Shown: positions 1 through 55,800, numbered from the stretch's first letter. The stretch is 64,000 nt of DNA from Strix aluco (GCF_031877795.1 NC_133948.1:11950948-12014947); one strand, 5' to 3'. Notes: generated by a model not told the origin, from the letters alone. A program made the numbers and translations.

Positions 1-627
1 ATGAACTGGAAGAGAATTTGATACACACTAACCAGTTTCTCAGCACTCTCCTGAAACTACTGTTCACCAGAAGTTCACCCATATCGTTCTCTTTTCACAA
101 CCCTAAGTCTGCAGCACAAAGCCTACCCAGCTAGAAGTTACCAGCTTAACTACTTCACAGATCCCTTTTTAGCAATTCTCTGCATCACAAGGTGCAATAA
201 TGTGTCCAGGCTAACCATATCTACTGCACAAAGCAATGCACATATGCAAAGAGGTGGCATCAGGCTTGTGGTAAGAGAAGACCACCTGAGGAAAAAAATA
301 GAGCACCAACAGGCTAAGGCATGGCAACGTCATGCATGAGAGCTTGGCTTCTCATTGAATGAGCTAACTCTTCTGATTCTGATTCCAGCCACAGCAGCAT
401 GGGATACTTATTCCAGGTAAATTTAATTAGTTCAAGAATAGCAAGGTGTTAACAAGGCCATACTATTTGAAATTTGAAACAGTACGTTGGTCAGCACTGT
501 GCTTTATGTATGGATTAGCCACACAGATACACATATACCCCCAACTTGCTTGGGATTGTCTCAGAGTCACTCGATGGTTCAGATAAAACTCAAACTCAGC
601 TTCTCACCCAACTAAAAGCTGACTCAC

Positions 628-28153
<27,526 letters not shown>

Positions 28154-29478
28154 CTTGAATTCCAGTTCTTCTCAGGTGCTTTGCGTAAAAACAGTTGAAG
28201 ACATCTTGCATATCTAATATGGAAATGGAAGCAAACACAGATCTCTTGTCATCGCAAAACCATTCTTTCCGCTCTGTGCATGAACAATGTCGTTCCACCA
28301 CATAGCCAAGAACGCCACACCTGAAAGGCAGGCACGTTACAAAGCTTAATAAACATCAAACTAGTAGTAACGACCTCTTCTACCAGCACTCCTGACAGAG
28401 AGCTAGTACCGCTCTCTAAAGTCATATCTGTTATATTTCAAGGACAATTTCTGAACCGTGTGTTAAACGCATTAAAATAATACCCAGACTTACACCCCTT
28501 GCCAACTATATCATCTGGTTTTGCCACTCCATCTCTTTCACACATCGTTTTCCACGTCTCAAAGACGCTGGAATCCTCAAGCAGGTGACCTCCCACTGAC
28601 GCCACGGAGCTGTACCCAGCAGAGGGCAGCGCTACAGCGGTACATCAAAGTTTGACGCACTGGTTTGTTATTTTGTCTTAACTACACCAACCACCGCATT
28701 TTTTTTTCCTCCTGTCACTTTCATTTAAAATAAAGCATATTTCAAAGGAGGAGCTTTACTTTTACAATTTACTCTTTTTAGAAGTGCATTTAAACTGGAA
28801 ATTATCAGTGGGAATAAGATTTTATTCATAAAACTACAGCCACATTATTAAAAGCTCTTCTAGTTCTTCCTCTTACACCAAATCAAAACAGAGGAACTTA
28901 AAAGTATGCCTTTCAAATAGACTAAAGTATTGAGCTTGCAGATGTGCTTTTCAGAAAGTCGATTCAATTACTGAGCTACAAAGGCATGGTGGGAAAAAAC
29001 CCAGACATCCAAAGTTTGTTAAACTGTATAAACCCTTCGAACTTGGAATTGATGGGGGTCTGGAAGAACCAGACACGCGGCCGCAGCGGGTGGGTCAGGC
29101 CTCGCCCCGGGGCCGCCACAGGTACGCGGGGCCGGCGGGTCCTGCCCCACAGGGTGGAAGGGAGCGCGGATAAACCCGATGCCTCTACCGGCAGCTCTCC
29201 CGCCTGCAGTCATGGACCCGGCCGCGGAACGCCTGGGCTTCTTCAGGCGCACATTCGCAAAATGAGTTAGAGGAGCGAAGCGAGGCGCCTGGGGCTCTCC
29301 CCCGGAGCAGCTCTCGGGGCGGTCTGGCAGCGGCGGGGGCCGCGGCCCTCGGGGCGGGCGGAGGGGGGGGGGGCGGTACCGCAGAGCGAGCAGCGCGGCG
29401 GCCCCCGGCAGAGCCCCAGGGAAAGGGGAGCGGGGGGCGGCGCGCAGCCCGGGCGCGGAGGGAGCTCGGACGCCTCAC

Positions 29479-29740
29479 CGCTCGCCCCTCCGGCCGCCGC
29501 GGGAGCAACCAGCCCCCCAGCAGCGGCGCCAGGGCCGGCCTCCCGCGGCAGGCCGGGGCGCGGCCCCACCCCTTCCAGCAGCCGCGGGGCGAGCGCGGAG
29601 CCCTGACCTCCCGGTGCCGTGTCCCCCGCCGGCAGCCGGCCGCAGCGGCACCGTCCCGACGAGACACCGACACCACCCCCCAGCCCGTCGGGCAAGCGCT
29701 CGCCACTTCCGCATCCGGGGCCGCCGGGCCGGCACGCGCG
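29479..29740 (-). other. DEPDC5: Candidate DEPDC5 non-coding first exon
   Basis: The start codon sits in a separate exon about 1.3 kb downstream, so a leader exon in the CpG island is expected, as in mammals. The best donor I see is GAGCG|GTGAGG, with the exon edge at 29479. The transcription start is unknown and the right edge is a guess. Confidence 0.35.
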
Positions 29741-29885
29741 CGTCACGTGACGCGCCACAGAGCCGGGGAGGGAAGGAGCGGAGAGGGCCGGGCCGACCCG
29801 GTGCGTCACGGCGGGCGGAGCCATAACAACGGCCGGCGGGGCTGGGCGGGCGGGCAGCGGGCCCGGATGAGGAAGTGATGTGAGT
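29700..29885. promoter_or_regulatory. Bidirectional DEPDC5/PRR14L promoter core
   Basis: Between the predicted first exons there is no TATA box. An ETS/GABPA-like CACTTCCG lies at 29704-29711, a CLEAR/E-box palindrome at 29738-29755, a CRE-like TGCGTCA at 29802-29808 and a second ETS-type GGAAGTGA at 29871-29878. This is typical of a housekeeping divergent promoter. Start sites are not mapped. Confidence 0.7.
29738..29755. promoter_or_regulatory. Palindromic CLEAR/E-box site
   Basis: An 18-bp perfect palindrome, GCGCGTCACGTGACGCGC, centred on GTCACGTGAC (29742-29751). That 10-mer is the consensus bound by TFEB/TFE3 (CLEAR) and by USF. It sits in the shared promoter of a lysosomal nutrient-sensing gene. 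The sequence match is direct; use by TFEB is inferred. Confidence 0.7.
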
Positions 29886-29967
29886 GGGGAGGGAGAGGGT
29901 GGGCGGCGCGGCGGGGCACGGCACGGCGGTGCGGGAAGCAGCGGGGCCGGCGGCCGCTGCCGCTGAG
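29850..29967 (+). other. PRR14L: Candidate PRR14L non-coding first exon
   Basis: The PRR14L start codon is in an exon with a clear acceptor at 31352, so a leader exon upstream is needed. CGCTGAG|GTAACG gives a plausible donor with the exon end at 29967. The 5' edge is a guess. Confidence 0.4.
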
Positions 29968-30029
29968 GTAACGGGAGTAGACTGCGGGGCTCTGTGGGGC
30001 GCGGACCGCTACTGCTGTTGGGCTGCGGA

Positions 30030-30061
30030 GCGGGGGGTCTCCGGCGCGGGGGGTCTCCGGC
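30030..30061. repeat. Perfect 16-bp tandem duplication
   Basis: GCGGGGGGTCTCCGGC occurs twice head to tail in the CpG island, in the predicted PRR14L first intron. Each unit carries a six-G run. Confidence 0.9.
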
Positions 30062-31396
30062 GCGGGCCCGCCTCTTCCGCCCGCCGCCGGTTGGGAGTGG
30101 GCAGCGGCCCCCGAGGCGGGGCGGGGGGCGAGGGGCTGCCAGCGGTGTCCGCCCTGCCCGGGCGCGGTGGGGGCTCTGCGGCGCCGAGCCCGCTCCCTGC
30201 CCACCCCGGGGGAGGCACCGGCGGTTGCATAATTACCGAGAGCGGCGGCCTCCTCCGGTGTGCTGCCTCGGGGCGGGTGCTGACCACCGGGGCCGGGCCG
30301 AGCGGATCTCGCTGTGCAGGGTCGAAGCGGGGGCTGGTGCCCGCGAAGGAGGAGAGGGCTCCGGGGCTGCGCCTGCCCGCGCGGCGGCGACGCTCCGAAC
30401 AAAGGCGCGGCCCCGGCCCTGCCCGCAGCCGCCGCTCCCGCAGCGCAGGGCCCCGCGCCGAAGCTGCAGTCAGTCGGTGTCGCGGGGAGGGTGGTCGCCT
30501 CCTAAAGACAAGGGTCCTCGCGTATCCCCGTGAGGCTGGCGCAAGTGAAGCCCGTTGTCCCCACAGGCTGGGTGCGCTTAGGGAGCGGGGGGATCAGCGC
30601 TCGACGAATAAGCCCGTGTTCCTGTAAACCGAGTAGCTGGTGCTCTGTAAAAACCCAGCTTAGCCCCTTCCTGTTGGTGCGGGCGCCTTCAGGAGCGGGT
30701 AGACTGCAGCGTTTTCGTCACAGAGCTTGTGTCCGAGCAGTCGAAACCACCCTGCCCCGCGGGCCCCCGCTGCCCCAGCAGGGACCCGGGCCCGCCCGTC
30801 TGGGCTGAAGAGGATCCCGGCACCGGGGCTGTGCGGAAAAGCAGCGCTGGCACAAGGCATCCTGCGTACACGCCTGTCGGGTGCTTGTATGAGAGAAGCT
30901 GCAGGCACAGTGTATGATGGATGATGTCTTAGCGTGCCTTTGAGGCAGAAAACATGAAGAAAAGTTGGGGTTTTTTTCCAAATATTAGAAACTTAAGCAA
31001 ATCACAGGAAAATAAATGATGCCTTAGGTTTAGATAAGGAGTAGATGTCTGATACAAGCCCCAGCGACTTGCTTTATAGTCTCTTTTCAGGTTTTCCAGA
31101 AGATGAGGTTATATCTCCAGGAAGACGTTTGAATGTGAAAGTGAGGTTTAGGAATATATTTGTCCATACTCTCAGCTCTTGTTAATGAAGCATTTGCTTA
31201 GATACTCAAAATGTTTCTCGGCTCCTTTCTTAAAAAAATTTTTGTAAGTATCTTTCTTAAACATATGCTTGAATCTTGAAGAATGAAGCTTTTCCTTTTA
31301 ATCTGGAGATTACTTCTATTTACGTTGATCTAACATTGCTTTTATTTTTAGGGTAAATTGTGGCAAGCTCAGGACAACCAATCTCTAACTGCCCTG

Positions 31397-47096
<15,700 letters not shown>

Positions 47097-50086
47097 GGGA
47101 GCTAATGAGCTGAAAATGGTCCAGTCAGCTCTTTCAGTATTTTAGTCCCATTGGGAGAAATCTACTGACTTCTCATACATTGTTCTACCACTCTGTTCTT
47201 ATATCTGATGATCAGTTTTTGGCTGTGGTCCTCTTTAAGGTGCTATTTTAATTTTTTTTTTTTTCTTAAAAGCTGTTGGAGGGATTCTTTTAGGTCCTTG
47301 TTTGAGTGTAACAGCCACATACAATTTACCATTCCTTCCACAACCTCTGGAAATTACTGCTAATGTTTAATTATGTTTAAACACCTTTTGGAGGTAGAGT
47401 AGGAGTGTGAAGGAGGAAGTAGTGCACCTTCAGTGATGCTAGAACTCTGTACTCAAGATCATTTGCACATTTGAGTCTACTGTTGTTACTGTAATGGCTA
47501 TTTTGAACAACCTGACAGAAGAGATACAGTGTTCGATCAAGGTGAATTCTAGCAAACACATTCTTGATATACCACTAATTTTTTAACAATTAGAAGTAGC
47601 TGCCTGGGTTTGCTTTCAATTGTTTCTTCCTTCTGTTTACTTAGAAGGTTCCTTCTGAGTTTCTGTGCCCTTCCTGGCTTCAGGCAGCAGAAGCCCCACA
47701 TAACTAGACTTTAAATAACTTGCACTTTGTATATGTTTCTTTATTTGCTGCATGAGGACCCCTTTTAACATGATTGAGCTCAAAACCAGGTAATATTTTA
47801 AGAAAAAGTTGTGCCCAGTACTAATTTTTCCCAAATAGTAGAGTTATTATCTACTTGGCTGATGCCAACCTCTTTTCCAGAGGAAAAGGCAGTTAGCCCA
47901 TGAGGATGTTAAGCCGCAGGATACGTAAGTAGAGGGGTTTTTTTTAACTAAGCTGAGCTGCTGCATGCAGGAACACCAGCAAAATCTTTGAGACTCATTT
48001 TTAAGTGATTTTTAATTCCATTAAAAATACTGTTTGATTTTAATGCCAACAAGAAAATAGGGGTTTTTTGCATCTTGAGGGTTTTTTTACCATTTTAAAT
48101 TTACAATTCGTGTAGCTCATAATTAGATGTTCTCTGTACAGCACTGTTGTACATGATAGCTAGTGTTGTACAAAGAGCCTCCTAGCATGTCGAAATTTTT
48201 TTTTTTCGTTGTGTAAGGTCATTTGTAATTATCTGATGCAGCACTGGGCAATTTCTCAGCTATACCTTTTGAAGGAAGAGAGCTCCCTTCTGGGATAACT
48301 TCTGTTAAACTTACTTGAAGCATAATTCAAAATGAATGCTAGCTGCAGTTCAGGTAATTTCTGTCCTTTAGTGCCTATAGAAGTTATTCAGGCAAAGCTA
48401 TCACTGCTGGGATGCTCAAATTTAATTAGTCTGTTCTTTCTTTCACATGAAACTTGCACTTTCTTATTTCCCTACCCATATAATAGAGTTTCTATTTACC
48501 TTCAAAATGAGCAAATATCTGGGGGTGGGTATTTTTAGTAAAGTCCCAATAAATGCAGGACTGAAAATACCATCATTTGTTGCTCTGCCACTTCTGTTAC
48601 TGACCGAACAGAAGACTAAAAATTAACAAGCAATCTGTTGAATCCCAGAGCTTTGAAAGTAGAGAAATGGAAGAGGATTATTACACTGTGTGTGCCTGAG
48701 TTGTAAAAGAAATGTAGTCTGGGCTTGTTTTGCTCCCAGCTTATGTGCTGGAATTCCTAGAAGTTTACATTCCTGTTTTGGAGGCTAATTAATTCTCTTT
48801 AATCAGGAAGACTGAAGAAAAGTGAGGAGTGCACACTTAAAGTTAGTGGTGTTTGAGTTTTGAGGGTAAAATAACAAGGCAGGCAAACTTTGAACATACC
48901 AGCATACTATTTCAGCAGCAAGGTCTGGTTAACCTATTTGGGCTGCTGCAGAACATTTTAACTGATCCTCTTTATTTTTATAAAAAGAAATCCCTAAACA
49001 ATAAAGGTTGACTGCCTTTTAAAAAATGTTTGAAACTTCCCCTATACTGGTTTATTAGCATAATTGACTGGTTGGAGTGAGATATATATATTTTTACAGT
49101 TTTATGCTATAGGATGGGATTATTACACAGCATTCTTTCACCTTCTATTAATATGGGAGGCTTCTAGTGCTGTGACACAATTGAGCTGTAACCTTACGGG
49201 GCTCTTAACGAAACAAGGATATGGGTGGTGAGGGAGGAAACTTGGGTCCAGGCAAAGTTCAGACCTCTAATGTGCTTCAAAACATGGAATGTGTTGGGTT
49301 TTTCCTTTGGGTTGTGGAGCTTTTTCTGCTTTATTTGTTTTTGTCTGCTTCCCTGCTCTGTCTTGTTTCTGATTGCTAAGAAATGTTATTTCAAAGCATT
49401 TTTTAACAGCTACAGCAGAGAGAGCAGAGCAAAGAAAACACTCCATTCTCTTTTGTTTACAATAATTGGAGGAGTTACAAAATGGTGTTGCAGTTGCCTA
49501 GCTTGTCCCACACCTTAGTTGGTGGAAACCCAAATATACAGCATTATTCTGTTTTGGTTTAGTCTTTGTATGATGATAGAGATGTTAGCTAATTAACAAA
49601 GCATCTCTTTTCCCCCTCCAGCATACAGATGTCAGTCATGCTTGTGCACTTTTTCTGTTTTCCTTTCCCACCTCTGTTCCTGTTTACAGCACTCGTGGAA
49701 CAGCCTTGTTCCTTGTGGCTGCTGCTTGTACACTGGGAGTGATGACTGTGCAAAAGCTATGTATTTGCCCCTCTGAGCTGCTTCTGTCTCAGATAATTGA
49801 AAGAAAAAAGTATAGAGGATGCATATTTTTAGGTCTTGCATACATTCCTAGCTGAAGGATATGTACACTTGCCTTTTTATAAAGTGAATCCACGCCAGTG
49901 AGGATTTTTTTTTTGGTATCATCATGGAAAGACATTGTACATACTGCTCACAGAATGATGACTACAGCAGCTTGAGAAGAATTGCAAAGCTTTTGCCATG
50001 TACTGTCTCTTAGTCACAAGTTTTACAGAGCCAGGCAGCTCTTTGCTAAACTTGCTGATTATGGGAGGTAGAAAGATCACTTTCTT

Positions 50087-50156
50087 AAAAAAAAAAAAAA
50101 AAGCCAAACAACAAAAAAAAAAAAAACAAACCAAAACAACTAAACCAACAACAAAC
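50087..50156. repeat. A-rich/CAAAC low-complexity tract
   Basis: Two A-runs of about 14 nt followed by CAAACCAAAACAAC-type units, inside the PRR14L 3' UTR. Similar in kind to the DEPDC5 intron tracts. Confidence 0.7.
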
Positions 50157-50529
50157 TTATTTTAATCATACTATGACTGGAGCAGCTAAGGGCTAAGGCT
50201 ATTTAATGTATGTTACAGCATTTGCCTGGCTGGCCTTGTGGCTGCATACACTTGAGTTCTGATGCTTGCTGGATATTAGTTTCTGCAAGCAGTTCTCATT
50301 CATTGTATTTGGTTTGAGGTGGGCCTTTGTATTATGTTCCAGGTGCTCTTCTAGAATATGGATGGTAACTGTGGATTAAAAGTCTATATGATGATATAAT
50401 GTTAACAGATAGAGGATTTGTACACTTGTGCCATTAGCCTCCATCGTGCTCGTGGCATTTTGTTTCTGTTCAATATTGTGTGAATCTAAACTTTTACTGT
50501 TTCTTTTGTGTGTGTTTTTAATTTATGGA

Positions 50530-50535
50530 AATAAA
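50530..50535 (+). promoter_or_regulatory. Poly(A) signal, PRR14L
   Basis: AATAAA with a T-rich region 20-30 bp downstream. It is the last canonical hexamer before the convergent gene. Confidence 0.6.
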
Positions 50536-50555
50536 TTTTTCTGAGAACCTTTCAG

Positions 50556-52799
50556 TTTTTTAAGGCCTTCTTTAGGCTTGTATCAGTAAATATGCATGAT
50601 ACATCTGTCTTGCATATGTGGGGGGAAGAGGTCAAATCTCCAAAGAGATTAACACCATTAAGTAACTGGGTGGGCTGTTGATGGGCAGGGAGCAGCAATT
50701 CCAGTGTTCATTCATCCGTAGCCATACTTTAACAGAAACAGACCTGAGGGATTTTAAGCCTGGTCCCGGCTACTATTCATAGCATTCAGACAGCATCCAT
50801 CTCCTGAAGTAGCAGAGTAGTAGGAACCAGCCAGCTACGTTCAGAACGGAGAGATTCAAAGCTGAAGCAGGGCGCTGGTTCAGGTTTAAAGCATCAGGCT
50901 GATGCTTTAAACCAAAGCTGAAGCACTGGAACACCAAAAAGGCCTATTAAGCATTTATGCCAGGAAACAACACCCCACCCCTCCAACCCCTGAAATCTTG
51001 TGTATAAACCAGATTTGAATTTATTGCTGTTCAGCTGCATGCTGCTCTTGCCAAAACCGAGCTGGCAGATGCATTTCATTACTGTTCTCCTAAGCCCTTT
51101 TCCGACTGAAGTGCAGTGTTAACGTGGGTCCCGCAGATGGCGTGTAAGCTCCAGTAAAGAAAGGAAGGGAGCCCCTCACAGATCTAAACAAGCATCCTGC
51201 TCTTCCCCCGCTGCTTCAGGGCTACAGCTTGCTGCCTACACCGCAGCATATGAGGAATTTGTTCTGTTACCATACTGGGACTTGCTTCATTCACCGTTTA
51301 GCTCTCCCCCTTTCCTCTGAGAGGTATATGAGTTTGAACTTGCATCCTTTCTCTGGTGGTTGATTAGTGTCAAACAGTGGGACAAATGAGATGGAGAACA
51401 GTCTCAGCTAAGATGCACTGAATCCAAAACCCTTGCTACTGGGCAGACTGCAAATTTTTTTCTCTCTCTCAGGAAGTGAATAGGGGGAGGAGAGAGTAAA
51501 TTAAACAACAGGAAAGATAATCTAGGCATGGAAGGAACTGTTTAAAACCAGGTTTTTTACAACTGAATACTGCTGTCTTTCTTTGCTGGTTTTGGTGGAG
51601 GGCTTTTTTAATGTTTTTTCCCTTATTTAGTAGATACATTGACTTTTTCTCTATTGCAGCTTGCCTGTTTTCACTATTTGCATCTCATTTATTGCTAGCA
51701 GAGGTAAATACAGCTGCAATATATGTAGCAAGGACCAGAAAGTTTTGGGTAAAGGATTTTTAAATCACTTTTTTAAATTAAAAATCTTATCCTTGCCTGG
51801 TTCAGGGTGCATGGGAGCAGGAGGTGATAACACTCTTGCAAACTGAAATGAGCCCTACCCATGAAGAGCCATCCACCCTAAAACTTCATCCACTAACAGT
51901 AAAACATTAATACATGATACATTCTGTTCAAAACACTTCATGTCATGTTCAGGCAGTTTCTGCTTGTAAAACCAATGCTGTTTAATTGATAAATCATCTT
52001 TCAACACTTCACAGAATCATAGATTCAAAGTGCCAAAGTACTATAAAGTAATGGTTGAAGGTTTTGACAAGGATGAATATCCATTGCTTTCCTTCACCTT
52101 AAGGTTGCAAGCATCCAGTTCTGCTGGCTATTAGATGCCTTAATACATTAATTTGTGAGATAAAAATATTTTGATTTACTAGTATAAATCCTTGGTTAAA
52201 AAAGCAAATACATTCTTCCCAGTTAAAAGCAGAAAAGACTACCGATTCAGATAGCAATTATATATACAACCTATAGCATATATGTGTATTCAGCAAGGCC
52301 TACCTAGCTGCAACCAAAATCATGGATATAGGAGGACAATGCTGCAACTACCAAAATGTCAGCTGATATTTTTTTTTTTTGCATGGAAACAAGCAAGGCA
52401 AACTGCTACCAACTAACCTGTGACACTCATGACAGTCTGTATTTTAGCTCATGGTATTGGCCCTGCTATTTCCACAAAAATGCTGATTTCTCCATAGTAG
52501 TTGTACAGAACTGCTGATCCTAGTTCTGTGCTGTGGGTTATGCAGACTGGCCTGTGCTGTTCCACATGATGCCATGCTCCAAACAAGAAAGGTGTGACAT
52601 ATAAGTAGTATTACATTATCATAAACATAAAATCTGCTTTTTTTAAAAAAAAAAAAAAAAAAAAGACGAGAGTATTCAGCATACATTTCTAGAGGTGACT
52701 GTCTCCTTGCTGATTGGTTTGGATGGGTTGGACTTGCATACTCATACTTCCTTGTTTTCAACATTGGTGGTGATGTATGTGTCGTGGAAAGCCTCTGTA
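50556..52799. other. Convergent intergenic region and transferrin-like 3' UTR
   Basis: No coding exon was found here. It holds a perfect hairpin (50883-50913), an A20 run (52645-52664) and possible minus-strand poly(A) hexamers: ATTAAA at 51981-51986 and AATAAA at 51688-51693. Either would give the transferrin-like gene a 3' UTR of about 0.8-1.1 kb. Confidence 0.6.
50883..50913. repeat. Perfect inverted repeat, 15-bp arms with 1-nt centre
   Basis: GGTTTAAAGCATCAG, one G, then CTGATGCTTTAAACC. A 12-bp direct repeat, AAAGCTGAAGCA, lies at 50858-50869 and again at 50914-50925, directly abutting the right arm. It does not look like a terminator because both flanking genes end elsewhere. Confidence 0.9.
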
Positions 52800-52855
52800 T
52801 TAGCTGTCATTTGATGAGGATGCACAGATATCCTGTTTGCAGAAGTCTAAGATGC
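52800..52855 (-). CDS. Transferrin-like exon 17 (C-terminus)
   Basis: GILDFCKQDICASSSNDS then TAA (52802-52800). The two cysteines match the C-terminal Cys pair of transferrins. Acceptor TTGTAG. Short and soluble, with no hydrophobic tail. Confidence 0.9.
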
Positions 52856-55800
52856 CTACAAACCAGTAAGAAAGTATACACTTAAAGATGCTTTCAGCTT
52901 TAAAAATAACAAATTCTTCAGGTACTATTCACTAAAACAGTAGAATAGAGGTAAAATTCCCTTTCTGAATTGCAGTTCTTTAACAACTTGGACTCTTCAT
53001 TTACTTCAATCTGAATTTTCAGATCCCAAAACAGCTTGACCCTGGCTCATAGACAGTTTTAGTGATAGCTAAATGCATACTTCATACAGCTTTCTGTGGA
53101 AAATAATGAAAAAGCTATCCCTTAAGTTTATAAAGGTTTTGATCTTGAGTTCTATAGTGCGCTCTTTTTAAAAAGGAAATTATTTAACTTATTTTGAGGT
53201 TAATTCAAGAATTAAATACAAAATTTCTTATCTTTGGCATAAGTTTGGCATATCCAAATGAATACAACATTCCCTTTCCCCAGAACTAATATTTGGAATT
53301 GAAGGGGAAAATCTCAGAGTGGGAATAAACCAGTCCTATTTCAATAACCTCATATTTGCTCTGAGATATATTGTTTATTCTCTTCCTGCAGAGCTCCAGT
53401 TTCAGTGCTTTTGGATAGGAGTTCTAAGAGGCTCTAAAGGAGCTCCAAACACAGTACTCCTTGGAAAATTGTTGCTAACAGGATTATGTAGAAGGTACTT
53501 CTCCTTTCAGTCTAAACAACAGGGCAATAGCTATGCACAGAAGGCTTCCTGCTTTGCATTTTTCTCTAACTCAAAGAACTTGATGTTACCTGCAGGTGTG
53601 CAATTAAACACTGATTCTGCCAGCTGAAAGAAAGACACTCCAAGAATCTCCTGATAGCTCATGTGACTTGCATGAACAAGGTACTGAGTAGTATCTTTGA
53701 AAAGCAGATCGCTTCCACCATACTTCCACGACTGGAAAAGGTGGAACTCAGAATCCAGTTTGCTTCCCAGAGATTCCTAAACAGAAAATAAATAAGTTTC
53801 ACAGCTTGGATCATAAATAGAAAGGTTAAGTTGGTGACCCTCAGTTTTATAGAAACATCTAGCAGAAAAAAGGTTCTCCTTTCACTTAGCACTGTCCTTA
53901 TTCATACAAAAAGATGCAGTTGTGCAGCAGCTTATTTCTCAGCAAAAGTATGACCACTACAGAATGGCAGCTGGTGCCAAAATGCCCCTTTAGAGAATCC
54001 AACTAATTATTTCTCAATCTCCTACGCACATTCTTAATTCTTTCATATTGGACCTGAAGGCACTTTACGTACTTAGTATATAAAGCTTTTGATCTTGAAA
54101 GGGTTTTTAGCAGTCGTACATAACAAGTGATAACACGCTAGCTTTTTCCCTGTTACCTGTCTTACCTGGGATTTCATTAGAAAGTCATAGATTTTGGTGA
54201 CAGTGACTGGTCGAGTCATGACGGTGCTGGGGGGAATCGGGCCAAGGTTACAGCCTGCCCATTCTGTGACTGCAGCACGTGTTCCGTCCGGACACAAGAG
54301 TTCAAAGTCAAGAGGGGTGTAACCTTTTGCCCAACCAGAGCTGTCCAAATCTGAAAAGAAGATGAAGTGAAAACAAATCCTTTTAAAAAATGAAAGCAGA
54401 AGACATGGTGAATCTCATGCAAAATGTTAAAAATTGAGAGGAAGAAGTTTAGTTAATATGTTCAAAACAAATGCAGCATGCTATGTCAGCGTTTATTAGG
54501 AATGCTTAAGAAGCAGGGTAGTGTTTTCACTGAGAAAACAGTCAGTGAACTTAAACTGCACCTATCAACTAAAAACTAGTAATATCAAGGCATGCAAACA
54601 GCTTATCATGCCTCATTTTCATCTGTAATCAGACTGCTTTCTGAAAACAATTCAGCCTGCATGTCCTTTGCTCCCGCAAACCAATTGCTTATTGCTTCAT
54701 GAATTCCTCTGCGTTTCCAAGCTCTTATACCTCCACTTGATTTTAGAGGTTCCTCTCTTAGAAAAGTCTCTTCTGTCAGTGAAATTGCCTAAATTAGAAT
54801 TTCAGTGTGCTTTATCAGGCTGAACAAAATAGGGGTTCCCTTTCTCTTCAACTCTATGAAAAGGCAGCATATTTTGGCTGTTACAGCAGTAGGTATAATT
54901 TAAGAGACTGAGGAGATTTAAGCTACTGTACCCAAAACCATTTTCATCACCAAAATCCAATTGCTAGACTGTTGCAAAGATCAGTATTTCCCAGGGGAAA
55001 TTAAACATTTCACAGTGTACTAACAATGTTGTTTCAGAAAGTGTGAAAGGCAAAATAATTTGTAGTACTTTTACCTATTAAACTATTTGGACTGCTTATT
55101 CCAGAAATGCCTGTGAAACAACATGAGGAAGCTGTCGTGTCATGAAGAAGCCATAGAACATCTCCCAGCACAAGCAGCCCACAGCATCGCCCTTATCTGC
55201 TATTTTTATTCTTGAAACTCTGATTAAAAACAACGGGTACATGCACTATGGCTGCCTATGGGAGAAGGTCTGGTGGGAAGTCACTTGCTTTTTAAAGCTG
55301 TGAGCTTTCCAAAAATTAGTGCAGTCTCCAAGGATGATTACCCCCCCAGCACACACATTGGTCTTTGCACTCAGTGCAATTCCTCTTTCCTCTCCAAAAC
55401 TGAACAGTATCTCAATTTTGAGCTTGACTGGAACACCTACATGCGGGAAGGTTCTTGCAGTTTTCCAGTCACAAACACAACTTCATGGACCTAGATTAAA
55501 CCTGTAAGAGCTGATCCTTGGGAGTGATGGTCACTGTGTAGGAAGTAACTGACACTAATGAACATTCTCAAAGGAAAAGAGAATATCTGCATCTCACTCT
55601 CTATGTTCTGGAGTAGGTTAGAGTGTTCCAGGAAAGCTACATCTCCAAAGCTTCTTCCACTGGGATTGCCAACTAGGCACCTAGTGCAGGAAAAAAAACA
55701 AGAAGGTATCAGACACAGCCACTACAGGATGGCTGACATTTGGACGGTCATCTGAAGCTAAAACAGGAGTAGCTGGAAGTATCCCTCTTGTCTGTAATTA

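Larger units (their letters stand above)
29060..30860. promoter_or_regulatory. CpG island
   Basis: About 1.8 kb of very GC-rich, CpG-dense sequence in an otherwise AT-leaning window. It covers the divergent 5' ends of DEPDC5 (minus) and PRR14L (plus). Long open frames on both strands here come from base composition, not genes. Confidence 0.93.
47097..50555 (+). other. PRR14L: PRR14L 3' UTR
   Basis: About 3.4 kb of AT-rich sequence after the stop codon with no conserved open frame. The most convincing poly(A) signal is AATAAA at 50530, followed by T-rich sequence. Earlier AATAAA copies at 48548 and 49000 could give shorter ends. Confidence 0.7.

Noticed and set aside
29185-29924. Minus-strand frames of 149-185 codons near the promoter
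   Set aside because: Same composition effect. They overlap each other in different frames and cover the expected non-coding first exon of DEPDC5.
29806-30627. Long overlapping open frames on both strands (up to 247 codons)
   Set aside because: They lie in the CpG island. High GC removes stop codons, and the peptides are Ala/Gly/Arg/Pro-rich with no recognisable domain.
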